From Flagellimonas hymeniacidonis (GTDB lineage: Bacteria > Bacteroidota > Bacteroidia > Flavobacteriales > Flavobacteriaceae): a stretch of DNA of 64,000 bases. The notes below the pieces were generated by a model. The model had not been told where the DNA came from, ran no database searches, and saw only the letters and a list, made by a program, of their open reading frames with translations. A program made the translations under genes and the position numbers. This document shows positions 1 to 8,287 of this stretch, piece by piece; within the stretch, counting starts at the first letter, position 1; each line of letters opens with the position of its first letter. The stretch covers positions 620,001 to 684,000 of the forward strand of contig NZ_VRUR01000002.1 of the NCBI RefSeq assembly GCF_008040165.1. The letters are read 5' to 3'.

Positions 1-1
1 G

Positions 2-490
2 CTTAAAGGAACATTGGCAATGGACGATATTTCCAAAGATTCAGATGACAAATACCATAGAACCATCATTATGCAGATTCATGGGCGTTTGACAAATGAA
101 CAAAGGGATTTGATTGGCCAAAAGGACAATAATGCGCCACCAATGCTTAAGATTTATTGGCAAAATGGTGAGGTAAGGGTAAAGACAAAGGTTTTAAAAG
201 ACCCAGATGTTTCCAATGCTGACATCTTGCGCACTGATTCGTGGACAGATGATGAGGGCTTTAATTTTAATGAAGAAGTGGGGTTCGATAAGTTTTCACT
301 AGAGGTCTTGGTTTCCGATGGAAGAATGGAAGTGATTTTAAATGATACAGAGTCAGTTGTATATGAAGGTGATGATATAAAAAAATGGGGCATTTTTGAG
401 AACTATTTTAAGGCAGGGAATTATTTGCAAACGTCTGATGAAGGTTCATATGCTCGGGTAAAATATTATGATTTACTGGTTGAACATTAA
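2..490 (+). CDS. Alginate lyase, PL7 family (C-terminal part; 5' end outside the window)
   Basis: Polysaccharide lyase family 7 enzymes cut alginate by beta-elimination, giving unsaturated oligosaccharides that become DEH. The reading frame is open to the left edge, so only about the last 162 residues are present. Two PL7 signatures are visible: QIHG near the start (the Q(I/V)H motif that binds the uronate carboxylate) and YFKAGNYLQ near the end (family motif YFKAGxYxQ, with the catalytic Tyr). The usual RxE motif must lie upstream of the window. The N-terminal secretion signal cannot be seen. A perfect hairpin terminator follows, and the next seven genes carry the intracellular part of the same pathway. 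Family assignment is firm; exo or endo mode and M/G preference cannot be judged. Confidence 0.88.
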   Translation, partial: LKGTLAMDDISKDSDDKYHRTIIMQIHGRLTNEQRDLIGQKDNNAPPMLKIYWQNGEVRVKTKVLKDPDVSNADILRTDSWTDDEGFNFNEEVGFDKFSLEVLVSDGRMEVILNDTESVVYEGDDIKKWGIFENYFKAGNYLQTSDEGSYARVKYYDLLVEH

Positions 491-524
491 GAGTATTTTT
501 TTTGAGTTAGTTTAGTTAAATACC

Positions 525-561
525 AAAAACTATCGGACAAAATTTTTGACCGATAGTTTTT
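525..561 (+). terminator. Rho-independent terminator after the alginate lyase
   Basis: Perfect 12-bp inverted repeat AAAAACTATCGG / CCGATAGTTTTT with a 13-nt A/T-rich loop, 34 nt after the lyase stop codon. The A/T flanks make it work on either strand. It separates the lyase from the downstream regulator and catabolic genes. Confidence 0.8.
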
Positions 562-639
562 CATCCAGACACGGAAATTATAGTGAATAAGAATAAAAAT
601 AATGCTTTACGGGTTAAAGTAATTTGCTTAAATTTAACA

Positions 640-657
640 AACCAATCTGGTTAACCA
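640..657 (+). promoter_or_regulatory. Candidate GntR/FadR-type operator (TGGTTAACCA)
   Basis: Perfect palindrome TGGTTAACCA at 648-657, overlapping a second inverted repeat AACCA-atc-TGGTT at 640-652. It ends 20 nt before the start codon of the GntR gene. FadR-subfamily regulators (for example UxuR, PdhR, LldR) bind TGGTnnnACCA-type palindromes, so autoregulation by the downstream gene is the simplest reading. The match is seen; the binding is inferred. Confidence 0.55.
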
Positions 658-677
658 ATTTTAGATTGAGATAATTT

Positions 678-1379
678 ATGAGAGTTGATATACTTACAAA
701 GAGTGAAAACCGAGAGGTGCAAAAGGAGGTAATTTCCAAGTTGCGAGATTTGATAACTTATAAAAATCTAGAACCTGGAGACAAATTACCTTCAGAAAGA
801 ATGCTTTCCGAAAAATTCGGTGTGAGTAGAAGCAATGTCAGGGAAGTTATTCAAAAATTGGAATTTTTTGGCATTCTAAAATCCAGGCCCCAAAGTGGGA
901 CTTTTATAGCGGATATAGGACAAATTGCCATGAGCGGTATGATGGATGATATCTTAAGGTTGGAAGACCCCGACTTTAAGTCTTTGGTAGAAACACGAAT
1001 CCTCTTAGAGCTTAAAACGGTACGTTTGGCTTCTTTAAGAAGGACAGATGAAGATTTAGCAAAAATGAGGCATGCTTTGGATGCATACAAGGAAAAGGTC
1101 TTGAATGGGCGAGATGCTGTAGAAGAAGATTTATTGTTTCACTTGGCCATAGCACAAGCAAGCAAAAATAGCACCATGAACACGTTCATGTTGATTATTA
1201 CCCCGGAGATTATTACAAATTTTGAAAAATACCATGTCTGTGATGCCAATCTCTCGTTAAAGGGAATTCAAGAACACGAAGATATTTATGAAGCTATAAA
1301 AGAACAAGATCCAAAAAAGGCCAAAGAAAAAATGAAGGCGCATTTTAAAATCTTGTATCAGTATTGCTATAACATTTAA
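678..1379 (+). CDS. GntR-family transcriptional regulator, FadR subfamily (FCD domain)
   Basis: Predicted sugar-acid-responsive repressor of the alginate genes. The N-terminal winged helix (about residues 10-77) has the GntR pattern LEPGDKLPSERMLSEKFGVSRSNVREVIQKLE. The rest (about 90-230) is an alpha-helical FCD ligand domain; metal-ligand candidates include H137 in LLFHLAIA and the C-terminal AHFKILY helix. At 233 aa the length is normal. It starts at ATG just after a TGGTTAACCA palindrome. Linkage to KDG kinase and KDPG aldolase suggests KDG or a related uronate intermediate as effector (inference from UxuR/ExuR/KdgR-like relatives). Confidence 0.85.
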   Translation: MRVDILTKSENREVQKEVISKLRDLITYKNLEPGDKLPSERMLSEKFGVSRSNVREVIQKLEFFGILKSRPQSGTFIADIGQIAMSGMMDDILRLEDPDFKSLVETRILLELKTVRLASLRRTDEDLAKMRHALDAYKEKVLNGRDAVEEDLLFHLAIAQASKNSTMNTFMLIITPEIITNFEKYHVCDANLSLKGIQEHEDIYEAIKEQDPKKAKEKMKAHFKILYQYCYNI

Positions 1380-1607
1380 AGATTAATATTAGAGGTAAAA
1401 CAAAATTGCACGCTTTTGTTTTTACTGTTTTGAAATATTTGGAGGGAAGAAGAATTGAACAAAATACGATGGCAACTCCTTTTAATGAATAGGGTTTACA
1501 TATCAAGTTTAAGTTCCAAAAGTGTTTTGCGAAAAGGATGGGTTTCAATATGAACCATTTTGCCTTTAAGAAAAACCCTTGTCAATACTTCCTTAAAACT
1601 TAAAAAA

Positions 1608-2885
1608 ATGAAATTAAAAGGCTTAAGGTGGTGGGTAATAGCATTGATTTGCATTGCCACCGTAATCAATTACATTGATAGAACCGCATTTGGCGTAATG
1701 TGGCCGGAAATGGGTAAAGACCTAGGTATGGATGAGTCAGATTATGCGGTCATGCTGAATGTTTTTATGGTAACCTATGCCTTAGGCAAGTTTTTATCAG
1801 GTAAACTCTACGATAAAATTGGCACGCGATTAGGTTTTGTGTTTTCAATTACACTTTGGTCTGCAGCAGCGGTACTGCATGCTTTTGCAAGAGGCTTGGT
1901 ATCACTCTCGGTGGTTAGGGCCATGCTTGGTTTAGGTGAGGCCGGAAATTGGCCAGGTGCAGTGAAGAGTAATGGCGAATGGTTTCCGATAAAAGAACGA
2001 GCCATTGCACAGGGAATTTTTAATGCCGGTGCTTCATTAGGCAGCGTCATTGCCCCAGCATTAATTGCATTTCTGTATGCTCAATTTGGGTGGCGAAGTA
2101 CTTTTATCATTTTAGGTTTGATTGGCTTTGTTTGGATTTTTCCTTGGATGTTCATCAATAAGGCAAAACCAGAAAAACATCCATGGATTACAGAAGAAGA
2201 GCGCAATCTGATACTTTCAGATCGCATAGCGCCAGTTGACGAAACCAAAAAGGAAAAAGGGCTTCCTTTAGCCAAGATTTTAAGTTATAAAGAATCCTGG
2301 GGTGTTTTGGTTTCGCGTTTTTTCATTGAACCCATTTGGTGGCTGTTTGTTGGATGGATGCCCTTGTACCTGAATTCAAAATTTGGCTTTAGTATCGAGG
2401 AAATAGGGTCCACCATCTGGATTTCCTACTTGGGTGGAATGGCCGGAAGCATTTTAGGTGGATGGTTTTGTGGTAAACTGATGGAAAAACATTCCGTAGA
2501 CTATTCCAGAAAGATTTCGATTCTAATAGGAGGTGTTTTGATTTTCATGGGGCTCATGGGCATTATATTCTTTGTGAAAGGCAACAACCCTATGACTTTC
2601 ATCTATATAGTGGCAGTGGTGTTATTCGGCTTTCAATTTGCTATTGGGAATATACAGACGCTTTCGAGTGATTTACTCAAAGGACCTTCTGTAGGAACAT
2701 TAGCAGGTTTGGCAGGAACCGTCGCCGCTGTTTCCGTGATTATCATGAATTGGCTCATCCCAAAAATAACCACGGTTTCATACACTCCGGCATTTATTAT
2801 TATTGCAGTATTGGCCCCTTTGGCCGTACTATCGATATATATCTTAATTAGAAAAATTAAACCAGTCGAACTTGATTCGATATAA
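1608..2885 (+). CDS. MFS transporter, hexuronate/ACS type (ExuT-like)
   Basis: Inner-membrane carrier likely bringing unsaturated uronates or DEH into the cytoplasm. The protein is 425 aa with about 12 membrane segments. It opens with the anion:cation symporter signature RWWVIALICIATVINYIDR and contains LGLGEAGNWPGAVK, both typical of ExuT/GudP-type hexuronate and glucarate carriers. The ATG at 1608 is preferred over an in-frame TTG at 1560, because the extra 16 residues are basic and polar and precede a normal N-terminus. It is followed 25 nt later by the first SDR gene, so it is probably part of one transcript down to the Nramp-like gene. Exact substrate is inferred from context. Confidence 0.85.
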   Translation: MKLKGLRWWVIALICIATVINYIDRTAFGVMWPEMGKDLGMDESDYAVMLNVFMVTYALGKFLSGKLYDKIGTRLGFVFSITLWSAAAVLHAFARGLVSLSVVRAMLGLGEAGNWPGAVKSNGEWFPIKERAIAQGIFNAGASLGSVIAPALIAFLYAQFGWRSTFIILGLIGFVWIFPWMFINKAKPEKHPWITEEERNLILSDRIAPVDETKKEKGLPLAKILSYKESWGVLVSRFFIEPIWWLFVGWMPLYLNSKFGFSIEEIGSTIWISYLGGMAGSILGGWFCGKLMEKHSVDYSRKISILIGGVLIFMGLMGIIFFVKGNNPMTFIYIVAVVLFGFQFAIGNIQTLSSDLLKGPSVGTLAGLAGTVAAVSVIIMNWLIPKITTVSYTPAFIIIAVLAPLAVLSIYILIRKIKPVELDSI

Positions 2886-2910
2886 CGAACATCAAATAAA
2901 AGAATAACAA

Positions 2911-3672
2911 ATGATATCAAAAGAAAAGGTTGCAATTATTACAGGAGCAACAGGAGGTATAGGTTTCGAAGTTGCAAAAAGATTGGGGCAAGATGGTTAT
3001 ACAGTGATTTTAAACGGAATTGAGGATGATGCGGGAGCGGAAAGAGTGAAAGAACTTTCAGCACAAGGAATAAAAGCGGAATATTATGGTTTTGATGTTA
3101 CAAGCGAAGAAGCAGTAACTTCTAACATCACCAAAATTGGTGAAAAATATGGTAAAATAGACGTGTTGGTTAATAACGCCGGCGGATTAGGTGGAAGATC
3201 TAGGTTCGAAGAAATGACAACAGATTTTTACAGATTTGTAATGGCACTTAACCTCGATTCTGTGTTTTTTGCTTCAAGAGCTGCGATTCCCTTTCTCAAA
3301 AAAGGAGAACACCCTTCCATAATTAACTATACATCAAATGCTGGATGGACCGCTGGTGGGCCTGGAGCCGGAGTTTATGGAACATCCAAAGCTGGTGTCC
3401 ATGCAATAACTAGAGCTTTGGCAAAAGACTTGGCTGAATATGGTATTAGAGCAAACGCAGTATCTCCAGGTACTATTGATACACCATTTCATGCTCAAAT
3501 TAAAGCGACGAAACCAGAAGTTTTTGCTTCTTGGGCAAATAATATTATGCTAGGAAGATTGGGTCAACCAGAAGATGTTGCTGGTGTTATTTCTTTCTTA
3601 GCAAGTAAGGACGCATCGTTTATAACAGCAGAAACTATCCAAATAGGTGGTGGACAGGCTTTAGGTATTTAA
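2911..3672 (+). CDS. Short-chain dehydrogenase/reductase (candidate DEH reductase)
   Basis: Classical SDR of 253 aa. It shows the cofactor motif TGATGGIG at residues 11-18, NNAG at 88-91 and a catalytic set N114, S142, Y156, K160 (YGTSK). In alginate-using flavobacteria an SDR reduces 4-deoxy-L-erythro-5-hexoseulose uronate (DEH) to 2-keto-3-deoxygluconate with NAD(P)H. Position between the uronate carrier and KDG kinase supports that role. A second SDR of similar size follows after 12 nt, so which one is the DEH reductase is open; the other may be a KduD-like or isomer-specific enzyme. Confidence 0.82.
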   Translation: MISKEKVAIITGATGGIGFEVAKRLGQDGYTVILNGIEDDAGAERVKELSAQGIKAEYYGFDVTSEEAVTSNITKIGEKYGKIDVLVNNAGGLGGRSRFEEMTTDFYRFVMALNLDSVFFASRAAIPFLKKGEHPSIINYTSNAGWTAGGPGAGVYGTSKAGVHAITRALAKDLAEYGIRANAVSPGTIDTPFHAQIKATKPEVFASWANNIMLGRLGQPEDVAGVISFLASKDASFITAETIQIGGGQALGI

Positions 3673-3684
3673 TTTCTATAAATA

Positions 3685-4440
3685 ATGAGTAAGTTAAAAG
3701 GTAAGGTGGCTATAGTTACGGGTGGTTCTAGAGACATAGGCCGTGCCATTTCCATCAAGCTCGCTAAAGAGGGCGCCAAGGTGGTCGTGAACTATTTCAA
3801 TTCTGAATCAGGTGCTAAGAAAACAGTGGAAGAAATAAAATCTTTGGGTCAAGAGGCAATTGCAATTAAGGTAGATGTGTCAAATCTTGGGGATATTGCA
3901 AATTTAAAAGCAAAAATTGTTGCTGCCTTTGGGGATAAAATTGATATTCTTGTGAACAATGCAGGAGGTCTTTTTGCCAGAAAAACATTGGAAGAATTTG
4001 ATGAAGCCTTTTACAACTTGGTGATGGATGTAAATTTTAAATCAACAGTGTTCGTAACCCAGGCTTTTGAACCATTAATGGGTAAAGGAGCTTCAATAAT
4101 TAACCTTTCCTCTCAAGCCGCAAGGGATGGTGGCGGAGGCGGCTCTGCCTTGTACAGCTCTTCTAAAGGTGCGGTTAGCACATTCACTAGAGCTATGGCC
4201 AAAGAACTTGGGCCAAAAGGAATTCGCGTAAACGCCCTTTGCCCTGGTTTGATAGGAACCAAATTCCATGACGATTTTACCAAAGATGAGGTAAGGGAAA
4301 AAGTGGCCGCGGGTACCCCTCTAAGGAGAGAAGGTAATGCAAACGAAGTAGCAGATTTAGTTGCGTATTTAGCTTCTGACGACGCCTCCTTTATAACAGG
4401 AAATAATATCGATATAAACGGCGGATTGGCTTTTAGCTGA
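3685..4440 (+). CDS. Short-chain dehydrogenase/reductase (second SDR of the alginate operon)
   Basis: Classical SDR of 251 aa with TGGSRDIG at 12-19, NNAG at 91-94 and the catalytic S143-Y157-K161 (YSSSK). A run of five glycines just before the active-site tyrosine loop (DGGGGGSALY) is a small peculiarity of this protein. It is only moderately similar to its neighbour, so the two are unlikely to be a recent duplication. Expected to reduce DEH or oxidise/reduce a related keto-uronate. The KDG kinase start lies 34 nt downstream. Confidence 0.82.
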   Translation: MSKLKGKVAIVTGGSRDIGRAISIKLAKEGAKVVVNYFNSESGAKKTVEEIKSLGQEAIAIKVDVSNLGDIANLKAKIVAAFGDKIDILVNNAGGLFARKTLEEFDEAFYNLVMDVNFKSTVFVTQAFEPLMGKGASIINLSSQAARDGGGGGSALYSSSKGAVSTFTRAMAKELGPKGIRVNALCPGLIGTKFHDDFTKDEVREKVAAGTPLRREGNANEVADLVAYLASDDASFITGNNIDINGGLAFS

Positions 4441-4474
4441 GCAAATCAATTAGCAATCAAAAATTGGATTTAAG

Positions 4475-5521
4475 ATGAAGAAAGTAGTGACTTTCGGAGA
4501 GATTATGCTAAGATTAGCACCTCCAGGATTTTTAAGGTTTTCCCAGGCAAACAATTTCGATGTTGTTTATGGGGGAGGAGAGTCCAACGTAGCAGTCTCT
4601 TTGGCAAATTATGGAGTGCCGGTGGATTTTGTCACCAGACTTCCTAATAATGACATAGGACAATGTGCTTTAATGGAAATGCGTAAACGAGGTGTTGGCA
4701 CCGATAAAATTATTTTTGGCGGGAATCGTTTGGGTATCTATTTCTTGGAAACAGGTGCTGTTAGTAGAGGAAGTAAGGTAGTATATGACCGAGCACATTC
4801 CGCAATGGCGGAAATTGAAGAAGGAATGATTGACTGGAAATCAGCCTTCGAAGGTGTGGAATGGTTCCATTGGACCGGAATTACACCAGCAATTTCGCAA
4901 GGCGCGGCAGATGCATGTTTAGAGGCAGTGAAGGCCGCTAACGACATGGGCGTAACCATTTCTACAGATTTAAACTACCGGGCAAAACTCTGGAAATATT
5001 GCGATGATGCAAAAAGAGAAGAAATCATGTCCGAATTGACATCCTATTGTGATGTAGTTTTGGGTAACGAAGAAGATGCTGAAAAACATTTTGGCATAAA
5101 ACCAGAAGGGCTCGACATCACTACTCAAGGCGAGCATGTTAAAGCTGAAGCTTTTCTTTCAGTTTGCGAACAAATGATGAAACGTTTTCCAAAAGCCAAA
5201 AAGGTGATTACAACATTAAGAGGTTCATTATCTGCCTCACATAACACCTGGGCAGGAGTACTTTATGATGGGAAGACCATGTATACGTCTCCTGAATATC
5301 AAATAACCCATATTGTTGACCGTGTGGGTGGTGGCGATTCGTTTATGGGAGGTCTGATTTACGGATTGCTTAAATATCCGGAGGATGATCAAAACGCATT
5401 GAATTTCGCTGTTGCTGCTTCTTGCCTCAAGCACACCATAAAAGGTGATGCAAATTTGGTTACTGTGGATGAAGTTGAAAAACTAATGGGTGGAGATGCA
5501 TCCGGCCGGGTAGCTAGATAA
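4475..5521 (+). CDS. kdgK: 2-keto-3-deoxygluconate kinase, PfkB family
   Basis: Phosphorylates 2-keto-3-deoxygluconate to KDPG with ATP. The 348-aa protein has the N-terminal PfkB pattern YGGGESNVAVSLANYG (about 32-47) and the C-terminal anion-hole motif GGGDSF (285-290) with the catalytic base D288; GGGD replaces the more common GAGD. Substrate-contact residues typical of KDG kinases (NYRAKLW at about 167-173) are present. The aldolase gene follows after 7 nt, which completes the DEH to pyruvate and glyceraldehyde-3-phosphate route. Confidence 0.92.
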   Translation: MKKVVTFGEIMLRLAPPGFLRFSQANNFDVVYGGGESNVAVSLANYGVPVDFVTRLPNNDIGQCALMEMRKRGVGTDKIIFGGNRLGIYFLETGAVSRGSKVVYDRAHSAMAEIEEGMIDWKSAFEGVEWFHWTGITPAISQGAADACLEAVKAANDMGVTISTDLNYRAKLWKYCDDAKREEIMSELTSYCDVVLGNEEDAEKHFGIKPEGLDITTQGEHVKAEAFLSVCEQMMKRFPKAKKVITTLRGSLSASHNTWAGVLYDGKTMYTSPEYQITHIVDRVGGGDSFMGGLIYGLLKYPEDDQNALNFAVAASCLKHTIKGDANLVTVDEVEKLMGGDASGRVAR

Positions 5522-5528
5522 TTAGATC

Positions 5529-6197
5529 ATGGCACAATTTTCAAGAATTGAAGTAGCAAATACAATGAAGAGTACCGGCATGGTACCCCTTTTTTATCAT
5601 CCAGATGTGGAATTGGGGAAGAACGTGCTCGAAGCCTGTTATAAGGGAGGCGCAAGATTGATGGAATTTACCGCCCGAGGGGATTTTGCCTTTGAGGTAT
5701 TTTCTGAATTAAACAAATTCGCCATTCAAAAACTCCCTGGTATGATCATGGGAGTAGGCTCCATAACCGATGCAGGTGCTGCCTCAACGTTCATGCAAAT
5801 GGGTGCCAATTTCATAGTCACTCCATCCCTGCGGGAAGATATTGCTATTGTCTGTAACCGAAGAAAGGTGCTTTGGTCACCAGGTTGCGGCTCTTTGACG
5901 GAAATTAATAGGGCGGAGGAACTGGGCTGCGAGATTGTCAAGTTGTTCCCTGGCGCTACATATGGCCCTGGCTTTGTGAAAGCAATTAAGGGCCCACAAC
6001 CATGGACGAGCATTATGCCTACGGGAGGAGTAAGTACTGAAGAAGATAATTTAAGGGCTTGGTTTGAAGCAGGCGTGACTTGTGTCGGCATGGGATCAAA
6101 GTTGATAGGAAAGGAAATATTGGCCAATAAGGATTTTGAAGCCCTCGAGAATCTGGTGAAAAAGACACTAAATACCATTATCAAGATAAGAAACTGA
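5529..6197 (+). CDS. eda: KDPG/KHG aldolase (2-dehydro-3-deoxyphosphogluconate aldolase)
   Basis: Class I aldolase that splits KDPG to pyruvate and glyceraldehyde-3-phosphate, the last step of alginate monomer breakdown. In 222 aa it has the conserved MEFTARGDFA segment (E46 catalytic, R50) and VKLFPG with the Schiff-base lysine K138. PTGGVS at about 164-169 forms the phosphate-binding loop. It is packed between kdgK and the Nramp-like gene with gaps of 7 and 4 nt. Confidence 0.93.
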   Translation: MAQFSRIEVANTMKSTGMVPLFYHPDVELGKNVLEACYKGGARLMEFTARGDFAFEVFSELNKFAIQKLPGMIMGVGSITDAGAASTFMQMGANFIVTPSLREDIAIVCNRRKVLWSPGCGSLTEINRAEELGCEIVKLFPGATYGPGFVKAIKGPQPWTSIMPTGGVSTEEDNLRAWFEAGVTCVGMGSKLIGKEILANKDFEALENLVKKTLNTIIKIRN

Positions 6198-6201
6198 TTC
6201 C

Positions 6202-7479
6202 GTGAAAAACCAACAACCCATAAAGAGAACATTTCTAAAAAAACTGCTCGGATTGGTGTTGGCATTCGGCCCAGGAATTTTTGCCATTGGTTATACCGTC
6301 GGAACAGGAAGTGTTACCTCAATGATTGTGGCCGGTAGTACTTATGGAATGCAATTGCTGTGGGTACTGTTGTTGAGTTGTTTTTTTTCGGGTATTCTAA
6401 TATATGTCTACGGTAATTACACCTTGATTACGGGAGAAACAGCCTTATTCGCATTCAAAAAACACTTAAGATGGGGCAAGGTCATTGCCATTCTCATTAT
6501 TATTGGAATCGCTTTTGGACAGTGGAATTCTTTGATGGGAATTATGGGTATTTCAGCAAACATCATCTATGAGATATTTGCGATTTATTTTCCGCAGATT
6601 GTGCAGTATAAATATGAGACGGTCATAGTCATTGCCATAGCGGTAACGGCTATTTTTTATGCCCTTCTTTTGGTAGGTAAATATACTTTCTTCGAAAAGA
6701 TTCTAGTCATTTTTGTTACCATAATGGGGCTCTCCTTTCTAATATCCCTTTTTATGGTTTACCCATTACCTTCAGATGTATTACATGGACTTGTCCCTAG
6801 TATTCCTGAGGTGCAAGGTGGTAAAATGTTGGTGGCCGCATTTGTTGGTACAACCATGGCTGCTGCAACTTTTTTATCGCGCCCACTTTTTGTAAAAGGC
6901 AAAGGTTGGACCATCAAAAACCGAAAAGAACAAAAAAAGGACGCGATTGTGGCCGCAATCTTGGTCTTTGCAATAAGTGCCGCTATTATGGCAGTCGCTA
7001 CTGGAGCACTCTTTTATTATGGAAAACCAGTAACCCAAGTTTTGGATATGGTAAATACCTTGGAACCTGTTGCCGGAAAATTTGCGTTGACTCTTTTCTT
7101 TTTTGGAACCCTAAGTGCCGGGCTTTCCTCAATTTTCCCCATTTTACTGATAGTTCCCATTCTAATAGCGGACTACCAATCTGGGAAGTTGGACACCAGT
7201 TCCAAGCAATTTAAGCGAATTACGGCCTTTGCTTGCCTATTTGCGTTAATAGTTCCAATATTTGGATCAAATCCTGTTGAGATGCAGATTCTCTCTCAGA
7301 TTTTCAATGTGTTTGTGTTGCCATTGGTGATTTTTGGGATACTCATGTTGGTCAACAATAAAAGCTTAATGAAAGAATATAGAACAGGTATAGGAATTAA
7401 TGTTGGGCTTATAGCTGCTCTATTTTTTTCATTGGTAATATCTTATAACGGAATATTGGCATTAACGAATTATTTCTAG
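6202..7479 (+). CDS. Nramp-family-related membrane transporter lacking the canonical metal motifs
   Basis: A 425-aa integral membrane protein with about 11 segments and the Nramp-type opening GPGIFAIGYTVGTGSVTS. In true Mn/Fe transporters this first helix carries DPGN and helix 6 carries MPH; here the equivalents read VGTGS and TTMAAATF, so neither metal-binding motif is present. The only usable start is GTG at 6202, 4 nt after the aldolase stop, which places it in the alginate operon. The substrate is therefore probably not Mn2+ or Fe2+ handled in the standard way; a different cation or an organic acid is possible. Family placement is fairly sure, function is not. Confidence 0.7.
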   Translation: MKNQQPIKRTFLKKLLGLVLAFGPGIFAIGYTVGTGSVTSMIVAGSTYGMQLLWVLLLSCFFSGILIYVYGNYTLITGETALFAFKKHLRWGKVIAILIIIGIAFGQWNSLMGIMGISANIIYEIFAIYFPQIVQYKYETVIVIAIAVTAIFYALLLVGKYTFFEKILVIFVTIMGLSFLISLFMVYPLPSDVLHGLVPSIPEVQGGKMLVAAFVGTTMAAATFLSRPLFVKGKGWTIKNRKEQKKDAIVAAILVFAISAAIMAVATGALFYYGKPVTQVLDMVNTLEPVAGKFALTLFFFGTLSAGLSSIFPILLIVPILIADYQSGKLDTSSKQFKRITAFACLFALIVPIFGSNPVEMQILSQIFNVFVLPLVIFGILMLVNNKSLMKEYRTGIGINVGLIAALFFSLVISYNGILALTNYF

Positions 7480-7612
7480 AAAATAGGCTAAACCATTTAG
7501 AACATTTTGGATGTAGCTTTTAAATTGTAAGTTCATCAATGTTGCTTTCCCTCTACGACTCGCATCTAAAGTTGATTAAAACCTTTACTTCTCATTCAGT
7601 TGGTTGACACAC

Positions 7613-8287
7613 CTAAGTTATGGACCCATAAATGGCATATTCCTTTTCTTTTTCAATGGACCAAACAACATTACCATAATCGAAATGCCAGTACTCTTTT
7701 ATATCACATACAAAATCTTCTTCTTCAAACAGCCCGATAAGCAAGGCCCTATTTTTTTTTGCTTCAGGACTAATATCTGGATGATAGGGATAACATTTTT
7801 TTGAAAGATTGATTTCCAAGCCCTTGTTAGTTCCAAAATCCATTACACAATCTTCAAGTTTGTCATAAATCAAAGCATCTACTGCTCCACCTGTAGCATG
7901 CATAGACTTTGTCGGAAGAGCAATAAAATAACTTATGATTTCTTTAATTTCAACATCCGACTTTTCGGGGTGCTTTTTTTGGTAGTAGGTAAATTTAGAA
8001 TCCCATAAAAGTTTTTGATGTCCAAAGGATCTCCAAGCAGAACGAATGATCAAAATTTTATTTTGCCTATCCAATTGTGTGCTGATTCGGTCTAGCTTTG
8101 TAAGGATATCTTCCCTGATGAGATACTGATAGTTTTTCGAGATCGAGGGTTCAAGGATTAAATTAAGATTCGTGTTCATCAAACTCACTAGTGGTGAATG
8201 ATTTTCTCGTACCCAAATGGAGGGTGCTAAAAGTTTAAGCTGAAGGTCTTTTGCTTCGACCGCTTCACAGTATGCTTGCACATTCAT
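7613..8287 (-). CDS. D-Ala-D-Ala dipeptidase-like metallopeptidase, M15D (VanX/DdpX-like)
   Basis: Zinc peptidase of 224 aa. The M15 metal motif SxHxxGxAxD appears as SMHATGGAVD, and the C-terminal ExWH motif as EYWHFDYGN; RSAWRS matches the conserved Arg segment of VanX/DdpX. No signal peptide is visible, so it should act in the cytoplasm on D-amino-acid dipeptides. Its start overlaps the 3' end of the racemase gene by 23 nt, which implies translational coupling. No van regulatory genes or ligase are nearby, so glycopeptide resistance is unlikely; a role in peptide or D-amino-acid catabolism is more plausible. Confidence 0.85.
   Translation of the reverse strand: MNVQAYCEAVEAKDLQLKLLAPSIWVRENHSPLVSLMNTNLNLILEPSISKNYQYLIREDILTKLDRISTQLDRQNKILIIRSAWRSFGHQKLLWDSKFTYYQKKHPEKSDVEIKEIISYFIALPTKSMHATGGAVDALIYDKLEDCVMDFGTNKGLEINLSKKCYPYHPDISPEAKKNRALLIGLFEEEDFVCDIKEYWHFDYGNVVWSIEKEKEYAIYGSIT

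Noticed and set aside
1560..1607. Longer TTG start for the MFS carrier
   Set aside because: The ATG at 1608 gives the normal family N-terminus.
5726..6265. 179-codon frame antisense to the aldolase
   Set aside because: Shadow of the eda gene, which has complete active-site motifs.
7613..8287. Vancomycin resistance (VanX)
   Set aside because: No vanH/vanA ligase or VanRS genes; the neighbours fit D-amino-acid metabolism.
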